In this document: piece by piece, positions 34,811 through 43,765 of the stretch
Layout of the letters: each line of letters starts with the position of its first letter
How positions within the stretch are numbered: the first letter of the stretch is position 1
NCBI GenBank assembly: GCA_017646015.1
Contig: JAGCNI010000069.1
Coordinates: 33,849-97,848 of the forward strand
DNA: 64,000 bases
Direction of reading: 5' to 3'
Source: Lentisphaeria bacterium
GTDB lineage: Bacteria > Verrucomicrobiota > Lentisphaeria > Victivallales > UBA1829
The notes under the pieces: model-generated
What the model saw: the letters and a program-made list of their open reading frames with translations, nothing else
Databases searched by the model: none
What the model was told of the DNA's origin: nothing
Made by a program: the position numbers and the translations under genes

Positions 34811-35620
34811 ATGTCTGACTATGTTATTGAATATAAAAATGATTTCCCTTTTATCCTGTATGCGGCAATGGAAATATCGACAAATTCACGGACTCCTGTG
34901 ATCAGTCGTACTGACTATCAGGACTGTACGATCGAGTTCATCCGTTCCGGTGCCGGGACATTGGAAATCAATGGAAAATCGTTTTATATCCGCGAGAACA
35001 GTGTATATTTTCTGACCCGCGGCAGCAGTCATTCCTATTGGCCGGACAGGAATGATCCGTGGTATAAATTATTTTTTGTGGTCGGCGGTGAGATCATGGA
35101 CATGCTTTTGCAGGCATACCGGCTGGATGAAGTTTATCATATTCCGGATTGTCCGGAACTGAAAAAATATTTCGAGTCGATGATGATGATCTCCAATCAT
35201 TCTGAAAATTCCAACCGTCAGGCAGCTGTTCTTTTTCATCAGTTCGCAGAAGAGGCATCCCGTTCATATTACGGCTTGAAAACAAAATATCCGGAAGTGA
35301 TAGAATATTTGAAACTGCAGTTGGATGATGCCGTGGAAAAGAATTTCAGATTGGAGGATTTTGCCAGAACGCATCATGTTTCAGAGGCTCACCTGATCCG
35401 CATGTTTTACAATTTTTTCAAGGTGACTCCATACGATTATCTGATGAATCAGAAGATGGAGACCGCCCGGCGTCTGCTGCTGTATTCCCCATTATCTGTG
35501 AAGGAGATCGCAGCACGTCTGGCATTTTCGGATCAATATTATTTTTCCAATTATTTCAAAAAAAGAACCGGAACATCCCCACGGGAGTTCCGGCTTCGTT
35601 TTCAACAGAATGAAAAATAA
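34811..35620 (+). CDS. AraC-family transcriptional regulator
   Basis: A 269-residue regulator: N-terminal cupin-type sensing domain (CTIEFIRSGAGTLEINGKSF, LTRGSSHSYWPD) and a C-terminal pair of helix-turn-helices (FRLEDFARTHHVSEAHLIRMF, then LSVKEIAARLAFSDQYYFS and FKKRTGTSPREFR). The start is uncertain: ATG 34811 and TTG 34808 lie 12 and 9 bases after AAAGGA, and GTG 34802 only 3. It faces the Gfo/Idh/MocA gene at 33491-34663 across a short divergent gap and probably activates it in response to a sugar. Confidence 0.88.
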   Translation: MSDYVIEYKNDFPFILYAAMEISTNSRTPVISRTDYQDCTIEFIRSGAGTLEINGKSFYIRENSVYFLTRGSSHSYWPDRNDPWYKLFFVVGGEIMDMLLQAYRLDEVYHIPDCPELKKYFESMMMISNHSENSNRQAAVLFHQFAEEASRSYYGLKTKYPEVIEYLKLQLDDAVEKNFRLEDFARTHHVSEAHLIRMFYNFFKVTPYDYLMNQKMETARRLLLYSPLSVKEIAARLAFSDQYYFSNYFKKRTGTSPREFRLRFQQNEK

Positions 35621-35630
35621 TTTTCAACGT

Positions 35631-36278
35631 TCAGAATGCAACATTTTCTCTGACACCGACATCTTTCAGATGATAAACATCGTTCCAGCAGCACAGTTGC
35701 CAGAGACCATCCCTGCGTGTGAAACGGGAGTAGCTGACATTGCTGATCAGCGGTAAAAGTCTGCCGTCCGGAACAATCCCTCCGGTGATATGTTGAAAGA
35801 CAGAACGTAATACTCCGCCGTGTGTGACCAGCAGAATCCGTTTGCCCTCATATTCTTTTGAAAGAAAATCAAGATAATCAGCAATCCGTTTGTTGAATTC
35901 AAAAAAAGTTTCTCCTCCGGGGACAGCGATATCTTCTGTCTGCTGGGTGCGGAAACATTCCATGATTTGAGGATATGTTTCCCAAAGTTCTTTTGTCGGT
36001 CGATTTTCCAGTTCCCCGAGATGCCACTCCCGCAGTTTGGGGGTCGGAATGATTTCTCCGCCGATCTGATCGACAATGATTCGGGCAGTATGAAGAGCCC
36101 GATCAAGATCACTGGCAAAAATCAAATCAAATTTTTCTCCAATCAAACGTTTTGCCGCACATTGAGCTTGACGGATCCCTGTTTCATCCAGTTGTGTGTT
36201 GGTATGTCCCTGCAAGATCCCTTTGATATTCGCCTCTGTCTGTCCATGTCTGATCAGAGAAAAGTCCGTTGTCGGCAT
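35631..36278 (-). CDS. Histidine phosphatase (phosphoglycerate mutase-like)
   Basis: A 215-residue member of the histidine phosphatase superfamily: LIRHGQTEAN at about residues 8-17 with the phospho-accepting His, FASDLDRALHTARII, REWHLGELENR, PGGETFFEFNKRI and VTHGGVLRSV with the second His. Such proteins hydrolyse phosphate esters such as alpha-ribazole phosphate or sugar phosphates; the substrate is not evident. Start at 36278 has a GGAGA site 7 bases upstream and is 2 bases after the GDSL gene's stop, so it is the last gene of a three-gene operon. Confidence 0.9.
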   Translation of the reverse strand: MPTTDFSLIRHGQTEANIKGILQGHTNTQLDETGIRQAQCAAKRLIGEKFDLIFASDLDRALHTARIIVDQIGGEIIPTPKLREWHLGELENRPTKELWETYPQIMECFRTQQTEDIAVPGGETFFEFNKRIADYLDFLSKEYEGKRILLVTHGGVLRSVFQHITGGIVPDGRLLPLISNVSYSRFTRRDGLWQLCCWNDVYHLKDVGVRENVAF

Positions 36279-36280
36279 TT

Positions 36281-36922
36281 TTATTTCTCCATATTCCATT
36301 CTTTGAGCATGGCTTCTGCAATCAGGCGATATCCTTCTTCAGTCATGTGGAGCCCATCGGAGGTATAGAGCAATCCGTCATCGGAAACATTCTGGTGATT
36401 TTTTTCCCAGTGTTGTGCAAAGACGGTATCCAGCGGAACGATCCGGCTGTTTGCTTCATCAGCAGCTTCCCGTGCCGCCAGACAATATGCGGGGCGGATA
36501 TCGCCGAACTGATGATACACTTTCCCTTCCATTTTCGGGGTCATTGTATTGATGCTGAATTTTTTGACATTCCCCAGAAGACGGCAGAGATGAATGATCC
36601 ATTTCAGATTTTCTTTGAATGTAAGGGGAGAAATGACCGGTTCATCGCGCCATTCGCCGCGTCCGATGATACAATCGTTATTCCCGAAGAAAATGCTGAC
36701 CGCATCCGGTTTGAGATTGATGACTTCCGGAACGAGTCTTGTGAGTGCATAGGGGGTTTTATCTCCGGGGAGTCCGGCATTGATCACTTTGATCCCCTGC
36801 GGTTCCAGTTTTGCTTTCAATGTGTTGACATAACCGTTTTTGCTTGCTGTAAGGCTGTCGCCGAAACAGACCAGAGTTTCGCCCGGATTCAACCACGGAC
36901 CTTCCGGTTTAGGAACGCTCAT
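36281..36922 (-). CDS. SGNH/GDSL hydrolase
   Basis: A 213-residue esterase/lipase of the SGNH type: block I VCFGDSLTAS with the catalytic Ser (about residue 23), block II NAGLPGDKT, block III FFGNNDCI, and block V DGLHMTEEGY with the Asp and His. There is no signal peptide, so it acts inside the cell. An AAGGAG site precedes it. It lies between a Pro-rich secreted protein and a histidine phosphatase. Deacetylation of a sugar or glycan fragment is a common role but unproven here. Confidence 0.9.
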   Translation of the reverse strand: MSVPKPEGPWLNPGETLVCFGDSLTASKNGYVNTLKAKLEPQGIKVINAGLPGDKTPYALTRLVPEVINLKPDAVSIFFGNNDCIIGRGEWRDEPVISPLTFKENLKWIIHLCRLLGNVKKFSINTMTPKMEGKVYHQFGDIRPAYCLAAREAADEANSRIVPLDTVFAQHWEKNHQNVSDDGLLYTSDGLHMTEEGYRLIAEAMLKEWNMEK

Positions 36923-36961
36923 TGTTATAACTCCTTGAAAATTATTTTGTTTACAGAAAGA

Positions 36962-37594
36962 TTACAGCGGAACCTCTTCGGCGCCGGTATTTTCAGTGTT
37001 TTCTTTATTTTCTTCCGCTGCCGGTTGCGGCGGAGGCGGCGGAGGCTGAACATTGAGCTTGACGGGATTTTCTTCGTCCGGACGCAGTTTGAAAATCAGT
37101 TCATATTCATCTTTATCAGCCGGGATCGCGAAGAGCATACGATATTTTCTGCCGCCCTGAGGTGTCCGGTAATTCCGTTGGGTTCCATTGAACGGCGTAT
37201 CATCTTCTGCAATGTCCAGACACGGATATTCTGTGGAATCTTTCCGGAGAGCATAATCGAAGATACTGAGAGCACGGAAAGGATCCAGGGTGATCGTCAG
37301 AACAGCCCATGCACTGGAGGATTTTGCAGCTGCGGGTGAGTTGGATTCTGTCTGCGGTTTTTCGGTTGTGAATTCGGCAGAGGAAATGATTCCTGTTCTG
37401 ACACGGGGCGGAACTTTTTTTGCCGGAGCCGGTGGCGGTGCCGGTGCCGGTGTTGCGGCTGCTTCAGCTGGTTTTTCTGCTGTATTTTCTGCAGCCGCTT
37501 CCGGGGTCTGATTATTTTCCTGCGGCGGAAGATCCTGAGCAAAGCAGACGCAGGAGAATACAGACAATACAAGGAACAATGAAAGTTTTGACAT
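36962..37594 (-). CDS. Secreted Pro/Ala-rich protein of unknown function
   Basis: I do not recognise this 210-residue protein. It has a signal peptide (LSLFLVLSVFSCVCFAQ, cleavage near residue 19-20), a low-complexity Ala/Pro/Glu linker to about residue 65 (ATPAPAPPPAPAKK), a folded-looking middle of about 100 residues (AWAVLTITLDPFRALSIFDY to MLFAIPADKDEYELIFKLRP), and a second Pro run (PPPPPPQP) with an acidic tail. The Cys at residue 15 or 17 might make it a lipoprotein, but the lipobox is poor. It heads the operon with the GDSL hydrolase and phosphatase. Confidence 0.75.
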   Translation of the reverse strand: MSKLSLFLVLSVFSCVCFAQDLPPQENNQTPEAAAENTAEKPAEAAATPAPAPPPAPAKKVPPRVRTGIISSAEFTTEKPQTESNSPAAAKSSSAWAVLTITLDPFRALSIFDYALRKDSTEYPCLDIAEDDTPFNGTQRNYRTPQGGRKYRMLFAIPADKDEYELIFKLRPDEENPVKLNVQPPPPPPQPAAEENKENTENTGAEEVPL

Positions 37595-37636
37595 ATTGCG
37601 ATCTCCGTTTTTTGAATGACTTATTTATAAATATGT

Positions 37637-37665
37637 AACATACTCCGGTAAATAAAATTTTTCAA
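37637..37665 (-). promoter_or_regulatory. Candidate promoter of the Pro/Ala-rich protein operon
   Basis: Minus-strand TTGAAA (37665-37660) and TATGTT (37642-37637), 17 bases apart, 42 bases before the start codon. Confidence 0.4.
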
Positions 37666-37827
37666 TCCATATTTTATTGAAAATATCAAAAATCTCTTAT
37701 CGCAGGAAGTAGAGATCATCCGTTTTTGATCCGTTTCTGTTTTTGAACAACAAAATCTTCTTGTTTTTCTTCATTTTCATACTTGAAACTTTGAAAAAGT
37801 GGAGTAATTGTTTATGAATTATATTTT

Positions 37828-37855
37828 TTGCAATGATGAATCGTAATTGTAAAAT
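37828..37855 (+). promoter_or_regulatory. Candidate promoter of the 870-residue glycosidase-like gene
   Basis: TTGCAA (37828-37833) and TAAAAT (37850-37855) with a 16-base spacer, 20 bases before the ATG at 37876. Confidence 0.35.
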
Positions 37856-37875
37856 AGGAATGAAAGGTTTTAGTT

Positions 37876-40488
37876 ATGAAATCTGTACCTGCTTATCCTC
37901 AGGGAGAACCCGCTTTTATCTCAATGCTCAAACGGCATGATCCTTTTGTGCCGAACTGGGATTCAGCATGGACTTGTTCTCCGGATCAGCTGGATGTGAA
38001 ACGCGGTCTTTTTCTGGATTTCCAATTTCCGGATCCTGAAAAACTGCTTGAAACAGCAATCTTTGATCTTGAACGTTTTATGAAAGAAGCCGGAGTTGCC
38101 GGTTCTGAAATCAAAATCACTGTCCGTCAGGATGCCGCTCTCGCATTGGAAGAATACCGTCTGACCATTGATGACGGGATCATGATCGAAGGGGGAGACA
38201 CTGAAGGGATCCGTCGTGCGATGTATTATCTGCGGGATCTGATAGCCGGTTCTCCTTATCTCGAAAAAGGAACGTCTCTCCGTAAACCGTGGCTGAAAAA
38301 CCGTATTTCCCGCTGTTTCTTCGGTCCGATCAAACGTCCTCCGTTCAATATCGATGAACTGATGAATGATATTGATTATTATCCGGAAGAATACCTCAGC
38401 CGTCTTGCCCATGAAGGTGTCAACGGATTGTGGCTGACCATTGTTTTTCGTGAAATCTGCGACACTTCGATCCGGAAAGCTCATCCGGATGCCGCACGCC
38501 GTCTGGCAAAATTGCGTGACACTGTTGCACGCTGCCGCCGCTACGGGATTAAAATCTGGGTGTTCTGTATTGAACCGATCTACTGGGCTGTCAAATCCGG
38601 AAATCCTGTTCCTCCGGGATGTGAAGAATTGATGGGTCCCGGATACTCTGCTGAAGATGCCGGATTCCAGATTAATTCATTTTGTCCGAAATCTGAATTG
38701 GCTCAGAAATATCTTTATGAATGTTCCAATTCTCTCTTTACAGAAGTTCCGAATCTCGGCGGGATGATTTTCATTTCTCTCGGAGAAAGAATGACCTCCT
38801 GCATCAGCCGGATCGATCCGTTTGGAGATGGTTCTCCCGCTTGTCCTGACTGCAAACTGGAGCTCGATGAGATCTTCAGCCGTGTTCTGACTCCGATGAA
38901 AAACGGTATGCTTGCAGCCAATCCCAATGCCGGCTTTATCAGTTGGCTTTATCTGCCGTATGTTCCGCAGCTTTCTGACTGGATCTATCAGTTGCCGAAA
39001 AAACTTTCCAAAGACATTGCGATGGCATTTAACTTTGAATCCGGGATCACTGCCACCCAGCAGGGAAAAGTCCGTGCCGGTGGTGACTACTGGTTGTCTC
39101 AGGTCGGTCCGGCTGACCGTTTCGGCAGAATGGCGGAAGCGGCAAAAGGTCATTGTGAATTCGGGGCAAAACTGCAGGTCGCATGTTCTCATGAAGTTGC
39201 CACAATCCCCTATGTGCCTGTTCCCGGTTTGATCTACCGCAAATACAAAGCCATGAAGAAACTGGGTGTTTCTCATGTGATCCAGTGCTGGTATTTCGGT
39301 AACTATCCCGGTTTGATGAATGAAGCTGCCGGAAAATTGGCTTATGAAGATTTCTCCGGCGGGGAAGAGGCATTCCTGAACAGTTTGGCAAAGCCGCTTT
39401 GGGGTAAAGATTATGCCACAGCTGTCAATGCCTGGAAACATTTTACCGACAGTTACAGCAATTATCCGTTGGATTTCCAGTTCCAGTATTACGGACCGCT
39501 TCATGATGGACCTGTCTGGCCGCTTTATCTGAAAGTTTCCATGCAGCCGTTGACCCGTACATGGAAACCGGAAATTTTCCCGTCCGGCGATGCCATCGGG
39601 GAATGTATGAAAAACTTTGAACTCAATGAACTGGTCGAACAGACCCGGATCATGGCAGATCACTGGGAAAAAGGTATGGCGGAGATGGATAAGATCTCCT
39701 GTGATGCCAACAAGCTGGAATTTACCCTGGCTGAAGCATTGAATATCCAGATCCATTCCGCTCGCAATATCCTGAGATACTATGCTTTGCGCAGCGCATT
39801 GCTCTCCGGAAATAATGATAGCGCAGCTCTGCTCAAGTCTATGACTGAAATCGTCCGGAAAGAAATCGAAGGCAGCCGCCGTCTTGCTGAACTCTGCAAA
39901 CAGGATGCCAGACTCGGTTATCATTCCGAGGCGGAAGTTTACAAATACTTCCCCGAAAAACTCGAATGGCGTGCAAGTCAGCTGGAAGAACTGCTCGGAA
40001 CAGACTTTAAGGAAGCGGAAGCAATCCTTGACCGCAATGGCAATATCGCAGAATATCTGATGCAGAACAGAACGGATCATGCCGTCGCCGGAAAACTCTA
40101 TGACACCGGAAAGATCCGCTGGTCATTTGATGTTGACAGCGATAACATGTATTTCCATCTGGAATTCCCCGGAAAAGAGGAATATCCGGAAATCGCTTTC
40201 CTCTATTTCATGGATCGTTACGGAATCCGTAAACCGCCTGAGTGTATCGTCCTGAAAAAATCTGATAACATCATCACAGAAGATGGATGGAAAGCCGAAG
40301 CCGTTGTCCCGCGGACTCTGATCAATTATGAGTCTGAATTCAACTTCGGTGTGGAACGTGTCGGTTATCCGACGGGTGCTCCGGAAATCCATCATTACAG
40401 CAAACCCGGACAGTATCATTTTGAAAATGACTGCCGTTTGAATTTTACATTCTTCTCAGCGGAAAAACTGATCCCTGTCAAGATTTGA
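37876..40488 (+). CDS. Large glycoside-hydrolase-like protein
   Basis: An 870-residue protein. Residues about 1-135 look like the alpha/beta N-terminal domain found before GH20/GH67 barrels (ITVRQDAALALEEYRLTID, GIRRAMYYLRDLI); 140-560 look like a TIM barrel (LKNRISRCFFGP, YLSRLAHEGVNGLWLTIV, GIKIWVFCIEPIYW, LGGMIFISLGERMTSC, CWYFGNYPG); then a helical part, and from about 760 a beta-rich segment like CBM9/DOMON (IRWSFDVDSDNMYFHLEFPG). A CPDC pair at about residue 317 is unusual. No signal peptide, so it likely acts on imported oligosaccharides. Family assignment is tentative. Confidence 0.65.
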   Translation: MKSVPAYPQGEPAFISMLKRHDPFVPNWDSAWTCSPDQLDVKRGLFLDFQFPDPEKLLETAIFDLERFMKEAGVAGSEIKITVRQDAALALEEYRLTIDDGIMIEGGDTEGIRRAMYYLRDLIAGSPYLEKGTSLRKPWLKNRISRCFFGPIKRPPFNIDELMNDIDYYPEEYLSRLAHEGVNGLWLTIVFREICDTSIRKAHPDAARRLAKLRDTVARCRRYGIKIWVFCIEPIYWAVKSGNPVPPGCEELMGPGYSAEDAGFQINSFCPKSELAQKYLYECSNSLFTEVPNLGGMIFISLGERMTSCISRIDPFGDGSPACPDCKLELDEIFSRVLTPMKNGMLAANPNAGFISWLYLPYVPQLSDWIYQLPKKLSKDIAMAFNFESGITATQQGKVRAGGDYWLSQVGPADRFGRMAEAAKGHCEFGAKLQVACSHEVATIPYVPVPGLIYRKYKAMKKLGVSHVIQCWYFGNYPGLMNEAAGKLAYEDFSGGEEAFLNSLAKPLWGKDYATAVNAWKHFTDSYSNYPLDFQFQYYGPLHDGPVWPLYLKVSMQPLTRTWKPEIFPSGDAIGECMKNFELNELVEQTRIMADHWEKGMAEMDKISCDANKLEFTLAEALNIQIHSARNILRYYALRSALLSGNNDSAALLKSMTEIVRKEIEGSRRLAELCKQDARLGYHSEAEVYKYFPEKLEWRASQLEELLGTDFKEAEAILDRNGNIAEYLMQNRTDHAVAGKLYDTGKIRWSFDVDSDNMYFHLEFPGKEEYPEIAFLYFMDRYGIRKPPECIVLKKSDNIITEDGWKAEAVVPRTLINYESEFNFGVERVGYPTGAPEIHHYSKPGQYHFENDCRLNFTFFSAEKLIPVKI

Positions 40489-40505
40489 TCGTAATTCAAA
40501 TACAC

Positions 40506-40549
40506 AAAAAATGCTCCGTGATCCTTTCGGTCCGGAGCATTTTTTTTTG
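40506..40549. terminator. Bidirectional terminator
   Basis: ATGCTCCG (40511-40518) pairs with CGGAGCAT (40533-40540), with A run before and nine T after. It serves both the glycosidase-like gene and the convergent Tat operon. Confidence 0.85.
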
Positions 40550-40558
40550 AAGTTTTTT

Positions 40559-42016
40559 TCAGAACGGGAAATCTTCTTCCGCTTCCAGTTTCTGACTTTT
40601 TTCTATCTTGGGTTTTTCCACTTTGATTTGCGGAGAAACACCGGAAACAGTGATGGCTTTGACCGGAAGAACCGGACAGATATTCTGACATGCTCCGCAA
40701 CCGATACAGAGTTTTTCATTGACTTTCGGGATCAATGTGTTTTTATACGGAACCATATCCAATGCCCCCACCGGACAATGTTCAGAGCATGCTCCGCAAT
40801 CCATATCTTCCAGATATGCTACACACCGTTGCGGATGATACGTGGCGATCCCGATCCGGTGTTGTTGTTTTTCCGGCAGAGTCATCTTTTGCAGAGCTCC
40901 GCAGGGACATACTTCCATACAGCGTTTGCAATCAAATTGACATGCCCCTTTTTCAAAGTCAAGAAAGGGCTGCATGAATCCGCGTAAACCATATTGTCCC
41001 ACCGCCGGCTGGAGAACTTTTCCTTTGCAGGAACTGATACAGAGTCCACACCCCAAACAAGTCACAGCAAAACGGTCGTATGTTCCCGCTCCCGGCGGCA
41101 TGACCGCCTGACTTTTGGAGGATTTCCTGAGCATGCCTCCGCCGAGTCCCCCGATCGCCGCCGCTCCCAGTAAAGTGGTGCCGCCAATCAGAAAATCACG
41201 TCTCCCCGGAGAATGTTCTGCCGGTTTTATCCGATCATGAGTGAAGTGGAGTGCATCCAGTTTACAGCTGTCAAGACAGTTCATGCACATGACACAGTTT
41301 TCAAATTTGACTTCTTTATTTTTTGCGTCGATACAGCCTGCTTTACAGCTCCGTTCACATGCTCCGCAGGAAATACATTTTTCCTGTTTGATCCGGATCT
41401 TGAACCAGGAAAAACGGGAGAAAATACCGAGAAGTGTCCCCACCGGACAGAGCGTATTGCAATAGATTCTTCCTTTCCAACGGACGAGAACGATCAACAG
41501 GATGAAAAACCCCCACGCTGCAAGAGCCGCAGCCGGAGCAGGGCGGAGTGTTGCTGCCGCAATTCCTGTCCATTGCAGAATCTCCCGGAATACAAAGTTT
41601 ACGATCTGCACAAAGTTGGCAGATGGTACAAAAAGAGTCAACGGGAGCATCACCCCGGCGAGCAACGCTGCAATGCACAACAGAAAAAACGGATATTTGA
41701 ATTTTCCTGTCCAGCGGATGAAACTGTTTTTCTTGCGGCGGATCAAGAGTATATCCTGCATGATTCCGAGCGGGCAGATCACAGAACAATAGATCCTGCC
41801 GCACAACAGAGTCACAAGGGTGATGGATATGACGCCTGCCGCCGCTCCCAGCGAGGCATCCGCAAAGAGTTTCAGGAGTGCCGAGCCGTATTGTATTCCG
41901 AAATATTCCTCTGTTCCGGGGATACACCAGAGAATACAGCATGTGGCGATGAAGACAAATGCCGCAAGAAGTATCCGTGCGAAACGCCATTTTGATTTGC
42001 GGAAAAATGTCTTCAT
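40559..42016 (-). CDS. Membrane polyferredoxin, NapH-NapG-type fusion with internal twin-arginine motif
   Basis: The 485 residues have two halves. The first (1-255) is NapH-like: four hydrophobic segments (about 13-31, 55-73, 110-130, 160-178), the paired loops CGRIYCSVICPLG and KGRIYCNTLCPVG, then two 4Fe-4S sites (C214/217/220/224 and C241/244/247/251). The second starts with SPGRRDFLIGG at 269-279 and a glycine-rich hydrophobic stretch like a Tat signal, followed by about four more Cys clusters (from C319 to C446), as in NapG/MauM ferredoxins. It likely passes electrons from quinol to a periplasmic acceptor. It is 4 bases behind the DUF362 gene and last in the Tat operon. No NapA or other terminal reductase is nearby. 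Confidence 0.85.
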   Translation of the reverse strand: MKTFFRKSKWRFARILLAAFVFIATCCILWCIPGTEEYFGIQYGSALLKLFADASLGAAAGVISITLVTLLCGRIYCSVICPLGIMQDILLIRRKKNSFIRWTGKFKYPFFLLCIAALLAGVMLPLTLFVPSANFVQIVNFVFREILQWTGIAAATLRPAPAAALAAWGFFILLIVLVRWKGRIYCNTLCPVGTLLGIFSRFSWFKIRIKQEKCISCGACERSCKAGCIDAKNKEVKFENCVMCMNCLDSCKLDALHFTHDRIKPAEHSPGRRDFLIGGTTLLGAAAIGGLGGGMLRKSSKSQAVMPPGAGTYDRFAVTCLGCGLCISSCKGKVLQPAVGQYGLRGFMQPFLDFEKGACQFDCKRCMEVCPCGALQKMTLPEKQQHRIGIATYHPQRCVAYLEDMDCGACSEHCPVGALDMVPYKNTLIPKVNEKLCIGCGACQNICPVLPVKAITVSGVSPQIKVEKPKIEKSQKLEAEEDFPF

Positions 42017-42020
42017 CGGC

Positions 42021-42986
42021 TTATTTCTTTCCCGGGTTCAGGTTGATCCGTTTGATATTCAGCGAATTCAGATCCGTAGTTCCGAGACCGATGGATCGTG
42101 CAATGGCAATATGACCGATCCTGCGGAGTGGTACATTCAACATTTTTGCTCCGGCTGTATCCAATGCGACCATATCGGTTCCGCCCATTTGATAACGCAG
42201 CAGTTTGACATCGCTCTGATCGACTCCGCGCGGGCCGCGTTTGGTCATCACACGGTAGGCATCCACAATGTTCAAATCCGGTTTCCGGAAAGAACAACAT
42301 TCAGCAATACACTGATTCAGCCCATGTTTATGAAAATATTTCTGATATCCTTTGGAAACAGTCCCCATGAGATTTTTCATGCAGCAGGTCAATTTTGCTC
42401 CGCCATGAACTTTCAACACCGGAATATTGATGAATACATCACATTGACGGATCAGATTATGATGCATCATTTTTTTGAGGACTTTTGCATTGGGAATGGT
42501 AACTTCGGAATAATATTCTTTCAGATATTCCGGATCTTTTTCAGAATCTCCCCCGACCACGATCGCCCCGGCTTTTTCCGCGGCTTCAGCAATCCCGCTG
42601 CTCTGATAGGTGTCTTTCCAGAAATTGCAGGTCGTATCGAATACATAAATTTTGGATGCTCCAGCCGCTTTGCAGTGACGTATAACTGCCGCGACCAATT
42701 CCGGATGTGTATTTGCTGCCATTTCCGGCGGTTGATTCCAGGCAATATTCGGTTTGATCACAACACTCTGACCGGGCTTTACAAATTTCTGCATCCCTCC
42801 GAGTTCTTTGATCAGTGTTTCAAACATTTCAGCCGGTTCACCATTGCGGATCACAACGATGTCCGGTGCGCCGGAGGCTGTTTTTTTCTTTGCCGGAGCA
42901 GCTGCCTGAAGAGATCCTGTAATTTTTGATACTGCTCCAAGTGCGGCAAGAACAGCGGTTGTTTTCAAGAAATTGCGTCTGTCCAT
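42021..42986 (-). CDS. Tat-exported DUF362 protein
   Basis: A 321-residue protein beginning with a twin-arginine signal, MDRRNFLKTTAVLAALGA, and an Ala-rich cleavage region near residue 30. The rest is the DUF362 domain: SVVIKPNIAW, ELVAAVIRHCKAAGASKIYVFD, FINIPVLKVHGGAKLTCCMKNLMG and DLNIVDAYRVMTKRGPRG. Its function is unknown; it often occurs with Fe-S proteins. The start was taken at 42986 because AAAGGAG is 6 bases upstream, whereas the ATG at 42992 touches that site. It lies between tatC and the polyferredoxin gene, so it is probably a client of the same translocon. Confidence 0.88.
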   Translation of the reverse strand: MDRRNFLKTTAVLAALGAVSKITGSLQAAAPAKKKTASGAPDIVVIRNGEPAEMFETLIKELGGMQKFVKPGQSVVIKPNIAWNQPPEMAANTHPELVAAVIRHCKAAGASKIYVFDTTCNFWKDTYQSSGIAEAAEKAGAIVVGGDSEKDPEYLKEYYSEVTIPNAKVLKKMMHHNLIRQCDVFINIPVLKVHGGAKLTCCMKNLMGTVSKGYQKYFHKHGLNQCIAECCSFRKPDLNIVDAYRVMTKRGPRGVDQSDVKLLRYQMGGTDMVALDTAGAKMLNVPLRRIGHIAIARSIGLGTTDLNSLNIKRINLNPGKK

Positions 42987-43018
42987 AAACATCTCCTTTC
43001 ATCCATCTGATAACGGGG

Positions 43019-43765
43019 TTATTCTGTATCTTTGTAAATCTTTTCGTATGAGTCATCTCTGGCTTTTCTCAGGGAAAAGAATAAGAGGCTTGCTTCAAAT
43101 AAAAGGTAAGTCGGGATCGCCAATAATAACTGGCTGAACACATCCGGTGGTGAGAAAATCGCCGCAAGAATGAAAATCGTGACAACTATATGGGGACGTT
43201 TCTGTTTGACTGTTTCTATCTGAAGTATTCCGGTCGTAAGCAATCCCAACAGAACAAGCGGAAACTGAAACATCGCCATCCCAGCCAGAATGACAACCAG
43301 GATCATGGACACAAAATCCCCGATCCCGATCACCGGTGCAATAGTATCTCCCGCAAAGGAAAGAGAGAAACGGATCAATGCCGGAATAATGAAAAAAATC
43401 GTGACCGCCGCCCCCGCTAATGCCAGAAACAGGATCATGAAAAAGGGATAACGCAGTTTCTGTTGTTCCTCTTCCGTGAGCCCCGGAGCTATGAATTTCC
43501 ACAGCCACCACAAACTCAACGGCAGAGAGGCTGTCAGGGCAAGGATCAGAGAAATTTTCAACTGTGTCATGAATGGTTCCATGACAGTGAAATAGTGTAA
43601 TTTGAATCCCGGAGGTGCCGCATAGTTCAGCAACAACTGCAATACATCGCCGGAAAAATACCATGCCGGAATGCACAAGAGCAGAAATAATCCTGCAATT
43701 TTCAGCAGAACATTCCGCAAGGCTTCCAAATGATCCAGAAAACTGCTGTCCGACTGTTCTGTCAT
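43019..43765 (-). CDS. tatC: Sec-independent translocase TatC
   Basis: Polytopic receptor of the twin-arginine translocase. The 248 residues start with the family's cytoplasmic SFLDHLEALRNVL (signal-binding), contain YFTVMEPFMTQLKISLILA and GLTEEEQQKLRYPF, and about six membrane segments ending in ILAAIFSPPDVFSQLLLAIPTY. It follows tatA with no gap: the tatA stop occupies 43768-43766 and this ATG starts at 43765. Confidence 0.95.
   Translation of the reverse strand: MTEQSDSSFLDHLEALRNVLLKIAGLFLLLCIPAWYFSGDVLQLLLNYAAPPGFKLHYFTVMEPFMTQLKISLILALTASLPLSLWWLWKFIAPGLTEEEQQKLRYPFFMILFLALAGAAVTIFFIIPALIRFSLSFAGDTIAPVIGIGDFVSMILVVILAGMAMFQFPLVLLGLLTTGILQIETVKQKRPHIVVTIFILAAIFSPPDVFSQLLLAIPTYLLFEASLLFFSLRKARDDSYEKIYKDTE

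Noticed and set aside
36962..37594. Pro/Ala-rich protein as a TonB homologue
   Set aside because: It has a Pro-rich region but also a cleavable signal peptide, and no recognisable TonB C-terminal YP motif.
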